The notes below the pieces were generated by a model that saw only the letters and a list, made by a program, of their open reading frames with translations, did not search any database and was not told where the DNA came from. A stretch of 26,671 nt of DNA from an uncultured Faecalibacterium sp. (lineage in GTDB: Bacteria > Bacillota > Clostridia > Oscillospirales > Ruminococcaceae): contig CAKSZS010000033.1 of the NCBI GenBank assembly GCA_934525845.1, positions 1 through 26,671 on the forward strand, written 5' to 3'. Of the stretch, positions 15,617 to 23,313 are shown in pieces; the first letter of the stretch is position 1, and each line of letters begins with the position of its first letter. The translations under genes were made by a program, and so were the position numbers.

Positions 15617-16474
15617 TTAACCGGACTGACGAAGCGAAAGCGGAGACAGTCCGGTTTTTAGTTGGATGCGTTCGTGGTTGTAGAAGTAAATGTAATCATC
15701 GATCATCTTGTTAGCTTCCTCAAAAGTTTCCGGCTTGCGTCGGTAGATGCACTCCGTTTTGAGGATTCCGAAAAAGTTTTCAGCCAATGCATTGTCATAG
15801 CAGTTTCCACGCCTTGACATAGACGGTAAAATGCCGTATTCTTTAGTCAGGTTGAAATATGCTTGTGAGGTGTATTGGAACCCCTGGTCGCTGTGGAGGT
15901 GCAACTCCCGGCGACTTTCTGTTTTCACAGACTTCATTGCAAGATGAATGGTATCCAATACAAGATTGATTGTCTGACTGGTTCCAGTCCTGTAAGCAAC
16001 AATGCTTCTATCGTATAAATCACGAATCATGGATAGGTAAAGAACCCCTTCTTGAGTTTGAATGTAAGAAATATCGGTAACCCATTTCTGATTTGGATGC
16101 TCGGCGTTGAATTCTCGGTTTAGCCAGTTGTCATATCTGTGCTTGTCCTCGCCCATTTTTCGCCATCTTTTTCTGCGACGGATTTCACTCAAAAGGTCGT
16201 ACTTGTGCATGATTCTCAAAATCGTCTTTGAATTCTTAGGGATTCCTTCGCTATCCAGCCAGAGTTTCATTCGGCGGTAGCCGTATGTCTTTTTACAAGA
16301 TTGCTGCTTTATACGAATCTTTTCTGCAAGTTCAAAGTCTTTCGCCGTGCGGTTCATCTGTTTGACGTACTTATAGTAACCGCTTCTGGAAACCTGAAGA
16401 ATCTCGCACAGAGCTTTTACTGCATACTTTGTACAGTGCCGATAAATGACTGCATATTTGAAACTTGGCTTCAC
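15617..16474 (-). CDS. IS3-family transposase OrfB (DDE catalytic subunit)
   Basis: A 285-residue protein of the IS3 family with an N-terminal HTH_21-like region (KKTYGYRRMKLWLDSEG) and an rve integrase core. The DDE triad is visible: first Asp in WVTDISYI, second Asp in LHLHSDQGFQYTS, and Glu in NALAENFFGILKTE, followed by the family's FYNHERIQ. It performs the strand-transfer chemistry, usually as an OrfAB fusion made by -1 frameshifting. Here the GTG at 16474 overlaps the orfA TGA (GTGA) in the -1 frame. Separate OrfB synthesis by re-initiation is possible. A classical A-rich slippery heptamer is not obvious near the overlap. Confidence 0.93.
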   Translation of the reverse strand: MKPSFKYAVIYRHCTKYAVKALCEILQVSRSGYYKYVKQMNRTAKDFELAEKIRIKQQSCKKTYGYRRMKLWLDSEGIPKNSKTILRIMHKYDLLSEIRRRKRWRKMGEDKHRYDNWLNREFNAEHPNQKWVTDISYIQTQEGVLYLSMIRDLYDRSIVAYRTGTSQTINLVLDTIHLAMKSVKTESRRELHLHSDQGFQYTSQAYFNLTKEYGILPSMSRRGNCYDNALAENFFGILKTECIYRRKPETFEEANKMIDDYIYFYNHERIQLKTGLSPLSLRQSG

Positions 16475-16779
16475 TTCCTTTCCATGGATCGCATAAAATC
16501 CCGCAGCAATTCATTCTCCATTTTCAATCGGTTGATCTCATATGCTTGCTCTGCTACAATATCTCTTGGCTGAGCATCTTTCCGAGGTCTGCCTTTTGGG
16601 CGTGGCTTGATACCTGCCTCCAGTTTCCGCTGCTGCCGATTGAAACGAACCACCCAGTTTTTGATACACTCTCTGTCTACTCCAAACTTCTGTGCGATTT
16701 CTCGATTTGTCTTACCTTCTCGCTTCAGTTCTAAAATTTCTTTTCCGTGTTCGTCGATCTTTACATATTTTTTGGACAT
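16471..16779 (-). CDS. IS3-family transposase OrfA (DNA-binding subunit)
   Basis: A 102-residue basic protein with a helix-turn-helix at about 16-45 (LKREGKTNREIAQKFGV) and a C-terminal leucine-zipper-like coiled coil (AYEINRLKMENELLRDFM) of the type that mediates OrfA/OrfAB multimerisation. KPRPKGRPRKD between them is a basic linker. The ATG at 16779 follows GAGGAGG. It overlaps orfB by four bases. Confidence 0.92.
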   Translation of the reverse strand: MSKKYVKIDEHGKEILELKREGKTNREIAQKFGVDRECIKNWVVRFNRQQRKLEAGIKPRPKGRPRKDAQPRDIVAEQAYEINRLKMENELLRDFMRSMERK

Positions 16780-16786
16780 AGCAAAA

Positions 16787-16833
16787 CCTCCTCGTGTAGT
16801 TCTATTATCCTACACGGGGAGGCTTTTTGTCTA
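16787..16833 (-). promoter_or_regulatory. IS promoter and ribosome-site-sequestering hairpin
   Basis: On the minus strand TAGACA (16828-16833), an 18-base spacer and GATAAT (16804-16809) form a likely transposase promoter. CCTCCCCGTGTA and TACACGAGGAGG (16787-16822) pair into a 12-base stem with one G-U. The AGGAGG ribosome site of orfA is in its 3' arm. The promoter's start would fall in the loop, so only transcripts entering from outside carry both arms. Confidence 0.6.
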
Positions 16834-16913
16834 TTGTCTACTTTTTACGGACCTGTTCAATGTGCGATGACACATGGATCGGCAGGGGTGCTTTTTTGAA
16901 TATTGAGAAGGTG

Positions 16914-17795
16914 CTAGGTGATTTCCCGGATCGCATGGATGAATTTCTTCGCCGCAGCCGTGGGCTCCTTTGCGTATATCAACCCATACGGCAAAGTATA
17001 GCCCGTTTCCAGCGGAATCGTCACAAGGTTGTTGTGAATATCCGTATAGACAGGCTGTGTGATCAAAATATAATCGTTGACTTCACAGAGCGTAAAGGTG
17101 TCCACCCCATAATAAGAAGAACCCACGATCTGTACCGTGGGATAGTGCGCCTGCACATCCTTTCGGAATGCGTCTATTTCTTTCGATACGCCCTCAATGG
17201 GCATTACAAGATACTCACCATTCAGGTCCTGCATGGTGAGTTTTTTCATGCCCGCCAGACGGTGATTTTTTGCAACGGCGCAGCAGATCGGCGTCCGTTC
17301 CAGTTCCAGAAACTGACACAGACCATCCCAACCGGCAGAACCATAGATCCCTTCAAACAGATCATATTCCACGCCGAGTGCAGAAAATACTTCTCCCCGG
17401 TTTTGATACTCCGTCATAGGCAGGATCTCAATTTTTAGTTCCGGGTGACTAACGCTGACCCGTGTCCAAAGGTCGGGAAGCAATCTGCATTTATAAAGAA
17501 GTGATGTTCCGATTCGTACGGTCGTTTCGGCAGATTCAGCCAATCTTCTGGCCTTGGCCAAGGCTTCCTGCGAAAGCCGGATGATCGTCTTGGCATCTTC
17601 GTAGAGTGACCGGCCGGCAGGTGTCAGCTTAACGCCGTGATTGGAGCGAAGAAACAGTTTGAAGCCACAGCTTGCTTCCAGCAGGTTGATCTGCTGGATG
17701 ATGGCAGGCGGCGAAATATACATAGACTCTGCTGCCTTGCTGAAACTGCCCAAATCAGCCACTTTGACGAATGCGTCCAACTGCGGATTGTACAT
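16914..17795 (-). CDS. LysR-family transcriptional regulator
   Basis: A 293-residue cytoplasmic regulator. The N-terminal winged helix-turn-helix (residues 1-65) is typical: YNPQLDAFVKVADLGSFSKAAESMYISPPAIIQQINLLE, then LFLRSNHGVKLTPAG. Residues about 90-290 form the periplasmic-binding-protein-like effector domain. The ATG at 17795 is set by AGGAGGAG five bases upstream. It is divergent from the AKR-to-DUF4405 gene run with a 108-base shared control region, the usual arrangement for a LysR activator and its target operon. The effector is unknown; a carbonyl or quinone-type compound would fit the neighbours but is conjecture. Its 3' end lies about 70 bases from the IS, with no clear terminator between. 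Confidence 0.92.
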   Translation of the reverse strand: MYNPQLDAFVKVADLGSFSKAAESMYISPPAIIQQINLLEASCGFKLFLRSNHGVKLTPAGRSLYEDAKTIIRLSQEALAKARRLAESAETTVRIGTSLLYKCRLLPDLWTRVSVSHPELKIEILPMTEYQNRGEVFSALGVEYDLFEGIYGSAGWDGLCQFLELERTPICCAVAKNHRLAGMKKLTMQDLNGEYLVMPIEGVSKEIDAFRKDVQAHYPTVQIVGSSYYGVDTFTLCEVNDYILITQPVYTDIHNNLVTIPLETGYTLPYGLIYAKEPTAAAKKFIHAIREIT

Positions 17796-17830
17796 TGCTC
17801 TCCTCCTGCATGAAGCTTTTACTTTACACC

Positions 17831-17859
17831 ATGATAACATATCCGAACTTCCGGTGCAA
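17831..17859 (-). promoter_or_regulatory. Promoter of the LysR gene
   Basis: Minus strand TTGCAC (17854-17859), 17-base spacer, TATCAT (17831-17836). It overlaps the predicted plus-strand promoter, which would allow autoregulation. Confidence 0.6.
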
Positions 17860-17877
17860 GAGGATTCGTTCTATACT
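17849..17877 (+). promoter_or_regulatory. Likely LysR-dependent promoter of the redox operon
   Basis: TATACT (17872-17877) is a good -10, but at 17 bases upstream the -35 position holds TTCCGG (17849-17854), a poor match. A weak -35 is usual for promoters needing a LysR activator. An ATCC...GGAT dyad (about 17841-17865) spans this region as a possible operator. Confidence 0.4.
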
Positions 17878-17903
17878 AAGAACAACGAAGAAAAAGGAAG
17901 TCG

Positions 17904-18596
17904 ATGCGGATGAAAAAATTGGGCTTTTGCCTGTCTTCTCTGTCCATGCCGGAATGTGCGCTACGGATGACAAAGCTGTTTATGGAAAATGGGTTCACCT
18001 ACTTTGAAACAGACTTTACTTCAAAAAGCTGCAGCATTTTTCGGCAGGCGGTTTCCGAGCACTACCCACGCAGAGCATACACGATTGCCGGACGAATGCC
18101 TTTGGTGGAGAAAAAGGAGCTGCCGCACTTCTGGTTGAAACGATGCAGCCGCTGGGGATTTGACCATCTGGATTACTGCTGGATCCCTGTAACCAACGAA
18201 CAGGAACGGATAAACCTGCCGGATACGCTGGAATTTTTGCGGCATCTCCAAATGGAAGGACAAATTCACCACATTGGAATATCGTTTCAGGGAGATGCCG
18301 TAGTGCTGGATGAAATTTTAACGGCGTACCCGGAGTTGGAATATGTAGAACTGGTGTTCAAAGATGGTTTTTACGCGCGTGTTCCTGATTCCTGCTATCA
18401 GGTTGCTGCCGGACACCGTAAACCCATTATTGCGGTGCTGGAAGATGCACCGGATCCATCATTTTCCACGCTGCAATGCGTGATGGAGTATCCTCATGTG
18501 ATGATGGTCCTGCCCCGCCTACATCAGACGCAGGATATGGAGTGTGCACTCCGTATGTTCAAGTCCATACAGGACCAGATAAATGCTTGTAAGTAG
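17904..18596 (+). CDS. Degenerate aldo/keto-reductase-like protein (probable pseudoenzyme)
   Basis: A 230-residue protein that reads as a shortened relative of the COG1453-type aldo/keto reductases (from memory ~370 residues with a C-terminal 4Fe-4S domain). The barrel skeleton is recognisable: KKLGFCLSSL, NGFTYFETDF, HYPRRAYTIAGRMPL, WGFDHLDYCWIP, RHLQMEGQIHHIGISFQ, and LDEILTAYPELEYVEL. All four positions of the catalytic tetrad appear changed. The usual DTAYMYH region reads ETDFTSKS (E35), the lysine of TKMP is R64, and the histidine of LLHN is lost in CWIPVT. The C-terminal third and any cysteine cluster are missing. ATGs occur at 17904 and 17910 behind AAAAAGGAAG; either could be the start. 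It is first in the operon, 24 bases before an active-looking AKR gene. A structural, sensing or NAD(P)-binding role is possible, or it may be decaying. Confidence 0.75.
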   Translation: MRMKKLGFCLSSLSMPECALRMTKLFMENGFTYFETDFTSKSCSIFRQAVSEHYPRRAYTIAGRMPLVEKKELPHFWLKRCSRWGFDHLDYCWIPVTNEQERINLPDTLEFLRHLQMEGQIHHIGISFQGDAVVLDEILTAYPELEYVELVFKDGFYARVPDSCYQVAAGHRKPIIAVLEDAPDPSFSTLQCVMEYPHVMMVLPRLHQTQDMECALRMFKSIQDQINACK

Positions 18597-18620
18597 ATTT
18601 AACTTTTGGGAGGTATCAAT

Positions 18621-19478
18621 ATGAATGAGATCACATTGAACAATGGCGTAAAAATGCCTGTAATCGGATATGGCGTTTTCCAGATTCAGGATGAAAAACA
18701 ATGTGAGCAGTGTGTCGTGGATGCTGTTGAAACAGGCTACCGTTTAATCGACACCGCCGCCGTTTACGGCAACGAAGAAGCAGTCGGATGTGCTGTCCGC
18801 CGCTGCGGAGTTCCGAGAGATGAACTGTTTTTGACAAGCAAGCTGTGGGTGCAGGACGCCAGCTATGAGGGAGCTAAAGCTGCCATTGACCATTCTTTGA
18901 AGAACTTGCAGACCGATTACCTCGACCTGTATCTGATCCACCGACCCTTTGGCGATTATTACGGCGCATGGCGGGCGATGGAAGAAGCCATTGATGCCGG
19001 AAAGCTCCGTGCTATTGGTCTTTCCAACTTTGATCCGGCACGAGTCGTGGATTTGACCATGAACAATCGCATCACGCCTGCCGTCAACCAAGTAGAGTGC
19101 CACCCGTTCTATCAGCAGGAGGGTACGCGCCGCTTCTTGCAGGAACAGGGCATCGTCATGGAGGCATGGGCACCCTTTGCGGAAGGAAAAAAGCAGATTT
19201 TTCAGAATGAAACTCTGCTGAGCATCGGAGCAAAATACGGGAAAAGCCCTGCACAGGTGGTCCTCCGCTGGAATATTCAACGGGGCATCGTACCGCTGGC
19301 AAAGTCTGTTCACCGTGAGCGTATGGAGCAGAACCTGTCTGTTTTTGATTTTGCGCTGTCTGACGATGATATGGTTGCCATTTCGCAGTTAGATGAGGGG
19401 CAGACACTTTTTGGAAAGAACGAAGACCCTGCTTATGCCAAAATGATCAACAGTGTGAAAATCCACGGGGAGCAGTAA
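18621..19478 (+). CDS. Aldo/keto reductase (AKR)
   Basis: A 285-residue NAD(P)H-dependent carbonyl reductase of the AKR superfamily, cytoplasmic, with a (beta/alpha)8 barrel. The N-terminal hairpin LNNGVKMPVIGYGVF is typical of the 2,5-diketo-gluconate reductase group. The tetrad is intact: D44 and Y49 (RLIDTAAVYGNE), K74 (LTSKLW) and H107 (YLIHRPF). IGLSNF, VNQVECHPFYQQ and the C-terminal cofactor region (PLAKSVHRERMEQNL) are also conserved. GGGAGG precedes the ATG at 18621. An in-frame upstream ATG at 18606 is rejected because it lies on the ribosome site. It follows the degenerate AKR and precedes the MATE gene by two bases. The physiological substrate is not evident. Confidence 0.92.
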   Translation: MNEITLNNGVKMPVIGYGVFQIQDEKQCEQCVVDAVETGYRLIDTAAVYGNEEAVGCAVRRCGVPRDELFLTSKLWVQDASYEGAKAAIDHSLKNLQTDYLDLYLIHRPFGDYYGAWRAMEEAIDAGKLRAIGLSNFDPARVVDLTMNNRITPAVNQVECHPFYQQEGTRRFLQEQGIVMEAWAPFAEGKKQIFQNETLLSIGAKYGKSPAQVVLRWNIQRGIVPLAKSVHRERMEQNLSVFDFALSDDDMVAISQLDEGQTLFGKNEDPAYAKMINSVKIHGEQ

Positions 19479-19480
19479 TC

Positions 19481-20893
19481 GTGCAAAGAACATCTGAAGA
19501 AAAAACAGAACTTTTTGAACACACTCCGATTCGGAAAGCTGCATTGACCCTGGTGGTCCCGACCGTGATCAGCCAGCTTGTTGTGCTGATTTACAACATG
19601 GCAGATACATGGTTCATCGGGCAGACCGGCGACCCCTATCAGGTAGCGGCAGTAACGGTGACTTACCCTATTTTTATGCTGCTGAACGCTCTTGCCAATC
19701 TGTTTGGCATTGGCGGAAGCAGCCTGATCTCCCGGCTGCTGGGCAGCGGAGAGCAGAAGAAAACCGGCACTGTTGCAACGTTTTCGCTCTGGGCAGCAGG
19801 CGGCGCAGCGATTGTGTATGCGCTGCTGTGCAGAATATTTGACCGACAGTTCCTTTCGCTACTTGGAACAGCTGCCGGCACAATGGGCTATGCGCAGGAT
19901 TATCTTTTCTGGACCGTCATCATCGGCGGTATTCCCACTGTGCTGAATCTGGTTCTTGCAAATCTGATTCGGGCACAGGGAGAAGCCAGAACTTCCAGCA
20001 TTGGAATGTCGCTGGGCGGCGTTCTGAATGTGCTGCTGGATCCTCTTTTCATTTTCGGGTTGCAGATGGGTGTAGCCGGTGCAGCACTGGCCACCTGTCT
20101 TTCCAATACGGCATCCATGCTGTTCTTACTGGTGCATACCATCCGGCATCAGAACGAAAGTCTTGTAAAGTTTTCGCTCTTGCCGAAGCGCATTGACCGC
20201 TCTGCACATGGGCAGATCTACTCCATTGGAACGCCTGCTGCATTGCAGATCATTCTCGCTTCTATTTCCAATGCCGTTCTGCTGCGGCTGATGTCCGGCT
20301 GTGCGGTGGCTGCAATTTCCGGCATGGGTGTCATGCAGAAAGTGGAGAGCATCCCGTTTCAGGCTATCATGGGCATCTCTAACGGTATTCTGCCGTTGAT
20401 CGCCTACAACTATGCTTCTGGCAACCGGGAACGGATGCGGCAGGCTGTGCGCTATGCACTGACAAGAGGGCTTTTCTTTGCCTGCATTTTCTTTGTGCTG
20501 TGTGAGCTTTTTGCTCCGCAGATCGTGCGCTTCTTTATTGCTGATGCAGCGTCTGTCACCTATGGCGCAGCATTTGTCCGGTTACGGATTCTTGCTCTGC
20601 CGTTTATCACAACTGAATTTATGCTCATCGCAGTTTTTCAGGGCATTGGCGGCGCAAAGCAGGCGTTTTTCCTCTCCCTGTTCCGCAAGGGCATTCTGGA
20701 TCTGCCGTTGATGGTTCTGGCAAATGCGCTTCTTCCGATGTATGGACTGATGCTGGTACAGCCGTTTATGGAATTATGCGGTTGTGTCATTGCTCTTGTA
20801 CTATATCGGAATATCCATAAACAACCACAATTTGCAACGAAGAAACATCTGGAGGTACGCAATGATGAAACAGAATTATGTGACTTTGAATGA
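19481..20893 (+). CDS. MATE family efflux transporter
   Basis: A 470-residue inner-membrane exporter with about 12 hydrophobic segments arranged as two similar halves, which uses a Na+ or H+ gradient to expel small organic, often cationic, compounds. Diagnostic stretches are VPTVISQLVVLIYNMADTWFIG in the first helix region (residues 25-46) and its echo GTPAALQIILASISNAVLLRLM at about 247-268. DPLFIFGLQMGVAGAALATCLSN is also typical of the MepA-like branch. The GTG start at 19481 lies two bases after the previous stop, with GGGGAG inside the end of that gene, so translation is probably coupled. Its 3' end overlaps the next AKR gene by 32 bases. In context it may export a product or inducer of the pathway. 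Confidence 0.92.
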   Translation: MQRTSEEKTELFEHTPIRKAALTLVVPTVISQLVVLIYNMADTWFIGQTGDPYQVAAVTVTYPIFMLLNALANLFGIGGSSLISRLLGSGEQKKTGTVATFSLWAAGGAAIVYALLCRIFDRQFLSLLGTAAGTMGYAQDYLFWTVIIGGIPTVLNLVLANLIRAQGEARTSSIGMSLGGVLNVLLDPLFIFGLQMGVAGAALATCLSNTASMLFLLVHTIRHQNESLVKFSLLPKRIDRSAHGQIYSIGTPAALQIILASISNAVLLRLMSGCAVAAISGMGVMQKVESIPFQAIMGISNGILPLIAYNYASGNRERMRQAVRYALTRGLFFACIFFVLCELFAPQIVRFFIADAASVTYGAAFVRLRILALPFITTEFMLIAVFQGIGGAKQAFFLSLFRKGILDLPLMVLANALLPMYGLMLVQPFMELCGCVIALVLYRNIHKQPQFATKKHLEVRNDETELCDFE

Positions 20894-21719
20894 TGGAAAC
20901 AAGATTCCACAGTTTGGTCTTGGAGTCTACATGGTCAGAGGTGACGAGCCGGCCCGTGAAGCCTGTCTTGCAGCTTTGAAGATGGGCTATCGGCATATCG
21001 ACACGGCACACGCCTACCAGAACGAGCGTGGTGTCGGCAAGGCCGTGAAGGAAAGCGGTATTCCCCGCGAGGAGATCTGGATCACCAGCAAATTGTGGCC
21101 CAGTGAGTACGGTGAAGGCAAGACCATGGAAGGCATTGATAAGATGCTGAGCCGCCTTGGTACGGACTACATTGATCTGCTGCTTCTGCATCAGCAGTTT
21201 GGCGATTATCTTGGCGCATGGCGTGATATGGAAAAGGCTGTGGCACAGGGCAAGGTGCGCTCCATCGGTCTTTCCAACTTTGAATCGGAGCGTCTGGAAG
21301 AAGTGATGACCGCCGCCAACATCAAGCCCGCCGTTTTGCAGGTGGAGTGCCATCCGTATTATCAGCAGGCTGCACTCAAAGAGCGCATCGCACCCTACGG
21401 CACAAAAATCGAGTGCTGGTATCCGCTGGGTCATGCCGATGCAGGGCTGATGAATGAGCCGCTGTTTGCCGAGCTTGGTCAGAAATACGGCAAGAGCAAC
21501 GCGCAGATCATTCTGCGCTGGCACATCCAGGAGGGCAACATCATCTTCCCCAAAACCACCAATCCACAGCACATGAAGGATAATTTTGACATTTTTGATT
21601 TTGCACTAAGCGATGAAGAAATGGCCGAAATTCGCAAATTGGATAAGGGACAGCGATTCTTTACCATGACCCTTGCAGAACAGGAAGCACATCTGGGTCA
21701 GTTTGTCCCGGCAGATTGA
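20862..21719 (+). CDS. Aldo/keto reductase (AKR), second active-type copy
   Basis: A 285-residue AKR with the full tetrad: D47 and Y52 (RHIDTAHAYQNE), K77 (ITSKLW) and H110 (LLLLHQQFG). The N-terminal hairpin TLNDGNKIPQFGLGVY, the IGLSNF strand and LQVECHPYYQQ are conserved, and the C-terminal cofactor loop reads FPKTTNPQHMKDN. The start at 20862 is supported by GGAGG six bases upstream, inside the end of the MATE gene, giving a 32-base overlap. It is similar in plan to the AKR at 18621 (both share FGDYxGAWRxME) yet clearly diverged, so the two are not recent duplicates. A cytoplasmic NAD(P)H-dependent carbonyl reductase with unknown substrate. Confidence 0.92.
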   Translation: MMKQNYVTLNDGNKIPQFGLGVYMVRGDEPAREACLAALKMGYRHIDTAHAYQNERGVGKAVKESGIPREEIWITSKLWPSEYGEGKTMEGIDKMLSRLGTDYIDLLLLHQQFGDYLGAWRDMEKAVAQGKVRSIGLSNFESERLEEVMTAANIKPAVLQVECHPYYQQAALKERIAPYGTKIECWYPLGHADAGLMNEPLFAELGQKYGKSNAQIILRWHIQEGNIIFPKTTNPQHMKDNFDIFDFALSDEEMAEIRKLDKGQRFFTMTLAEQEAHLGQFVPAD

Positions 21720-21729
21720 GAGGGCTTCA

Positions 21730-22290
21730 ATGGAAACGGGAAAATTTGAACGGGTAGATATGCGCAATCCGGACTATCAAGGAACATGGGCTGAAATCAG
21801 CCGTTCCAGCAGTCTGTGTTTCAAAATCAATCACACAGACCCGATGGAAGAAAATGCCCGAAGCCTTGTGCGAGAACTGGTTCCTTGTATGCCGGAAAGC
21901 AGTCATATCATGCCGCCTATGCAAATCGACATGGGTGCTAATGTGAAAATCGGAAATCATGTTTTCATCAATCACAGCTTGATGGTCATGGCACGGGGCG
22001 GCATTGAAATCGAAGATGACGTGATGATCGGGCCGGGGGTAAGCCTGCTGACAGCGAACCACGACCTCTATGACCATCAGGTACTGCTCTGCGGCAAGGT
22101 CACCATTAAGAAAAACGCATGGATCGGGGCAAAGGCAATGATTCTGCCCAGTGTGACCGTAGGTGAAAACGCAATCGTGGCCGGTGGCTCCGTTGTCATA
22201 AAAGATGTGGAGCCGAATACCGTGGTCGGCGGGAATCCGGCGCATGTTCTGAAATATCTGGATGCCCCAGTGAACAGGCAGAAAGGTTGA
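21730..22290 (+). CDS. Sugar O-acetyltransferase, left-handed beta-helix (LacA/Maa type)
   Basis: A 186-residue cytoplasmic acyltransferase that moves acetyl from acetyl-CoA to a hydroxyl, usually of a sugar. Hexapeptide repeats run from about residue 75 to 175: MGANVKIGNHVFINHS, IEIEDDVMIGPGVSLLTANHDL (whose His is the expected catalytic base), KNAWIGAKAMILPSVTVGENAIVAGGSVV. GGNPAHVLKYL closes the domain. The first ~70 residues correspond to the helical Maa cap but are shorter. AGAGGGC precedes the ATG at 21730, ten bases after the AKR stop, and the next gene begins three bases after its own stop. It may modify the reduced product before export, which is inference. Confidence 0.88.
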   Translation: METGKFERVDMRNPDYQGTWAEISRSSSLCFKINHTDPMEENARSLVRELVPCMPESSHIMPPMQIDMGANVKIGNHVFINHSLMVMARGGIEIEDDVMIGPGVSLLTANHDLYDHQVLLCGKVTIKKNAWIGAKAMILPSVTVGENAIVAGGSVVIKDVEPNTVVGGNPAHVLKYLDAPVNRQKG

Positions 22291-22293
22291 ACG

Positions 22294-23301
22294 ATGAAAA
22301 AAGCGCTATCCATTTTATTGGCATTATCGCTGACAGGAATGTTCGCAGCCTGCGGCAATGAAGCAACAAATGATTCTGCATTAGAGGCTGCACCGTCTGA
22401 ATCACAAATAGAAGAAACAACAACTTCTGAGACAGAACCGCCCGCCGCAGAACTTGTTCCCTTTGAACCTGAATTTGATTTGGACGCTGGAACCGTCACG
22501 CTGAACAATGGCGTTTCCATGCCGATCCTTGGTATCGGAACCTTTGCCCTGTCCGATTCCGAAGCAGAGGAATCTGTTTATTGGGCGTTGCGGGACGGCT
22601 ATCGGCTGATCGACACTGCTCGTATTTATGGCGATGAAGCCAGTGTTGGCCGAGGTATCCATCGTGCGATTGACGAAGGATTTGTCACCAGAGAAGAAAT
22701 CTTTGTGACCACAAAAATGTGGACAAGCGATTACGATAATGGAGATGCTACCATCAACGCATCTCTGGAACGCCTGGGGCTGGATTACATCGACCTGATG
22801 ATCCTGCATCATTCTCAGCCAGAAAACGATGTTGCTGCATACAAGGCAATGGAGCAGGCGGTCAAAGACGGACGCTTGAAAGCCATCGGTCTTTCCAACT
22901 ACTATGACCCGGATGATTTTGACCGGATGGTAAATGCTACGAGCATTTTACCTGCTGTTTTGCAGAATGAAACACATCCTTACCATCAAAGTGCGGATAT
23001 GAAAGAGCATATCGCGCAGTATGGGACGGTGCTGGAATCGTGGTTTCCACTGGGCGGACGCGGCAACACGCAGACGCTGTTCAATGATCCTGTTATTTCC
23101 ACAATAGCAGCTGCTCACGGAAAAACCTCTGCACAGGTCATTTTGAGATGGCATTTGCAGGACGGTCATATTGCCATTCCCGGTTCTCACAATGAAAAGC
23201 ATATTCAGGAGAATTTTGATGTTTTTGACTTCGAGCTGACACCGGATGAAATGACGCAGATCGCAGCTTTGAATAAAAATGAACGCCTTGGCGATTGGTA
23301 A
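22294..23301 (+). CDS. Lipoprotein-anchored aldo/keto reductase
   Basis: A 335-residue protein combining a lipoprotein signal with a whole AKR barrel. Residues 1-20 are a type II signal (MKKALSILLALSLTG, lipobox FAAC with lipidated Cys20). An acidic Ser/Thr/Glu/Pro linker runs to about 65. The AKR barrel starts at VTLNNGVSMPILGIGTF. The tetrad is intact: D107 and Y112 (RLIDTARIYGDE), K141 (VTTKMW), H172 (MILHHSQP). IGLSNYY and LQNETHPYHQ are conserved. The expected location is the outer face of the membrane, odd for an NAD(P)H-dependent enzyme since the cofactor is not normally available there. Start and frame are supported by AAAGG before the ATG and by continuous coding. It is followed 12 bases later by a lipoprotein flavodoxin. 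It may use a different donor or be a carbonyl-binding protein. Confidence 0.88.
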   Translation: MKKALSILLALSLTGMFAACGNEATNDSALEAAPSESQIEETTTSETEPPAAELVPFEPEFDLDAGTVTLNNGVSMPILGIGTFALSDSEAEESVYWALRDGYRLIDTARIYGDEASVGRGIHRAIDEGFVTREEIFVTTKMWTSDYDNGDATINASLERLGLDYIDLMILHHSQPENDVAAYKAMEQAVKDGRLKAIGLSNYYDPDDFDRMVNATSILPAVLQNETHPYHQSADMKEHIAQYGTVLESWFPLGGRGNTQTLFNDPVISTIAAAHGKTSAQVILRWHLQDGHIAIPGSHNEKHIQENFDVFDFELTPDEMTQIAALNKNERLGDW

Positions 23302-23313
23302 AGGAGGAACAAC

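Larger units (their letters stand above)
15578..16842 (-). mobile_element. IS3-family insertion sequence, apparently intact
   Basis: About 1.26 kb holding overlapping orfA and orfB on the minus strand. Imperfect terminal inverted repeats are visible: AGTAGACA at 15578 and its complement TGTCTACT ending at 16842. Similarity continues inward through AAAAAGC to a GTGTAGG/ATGTAGG block. I could not define the exact outer ends or a target duplication. A hairpin at 15619-15656 (AACCGGACTG / CAGTCCGGTT, T-rich on the plus-strand side) overlaps the end of orfB. Both open frames are complete with the DDE triad in place, so the copy may be active. Confidence 0.85.

Noticed and set aside
16471..16500. 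Classical IS3 programmed -1 frameshift site
   Set aside because: The reading frames are in the right relation, but I see no A-rich slippery heptamer at the overlap; the GTGA overlap suggests re-initiation as an alternative.
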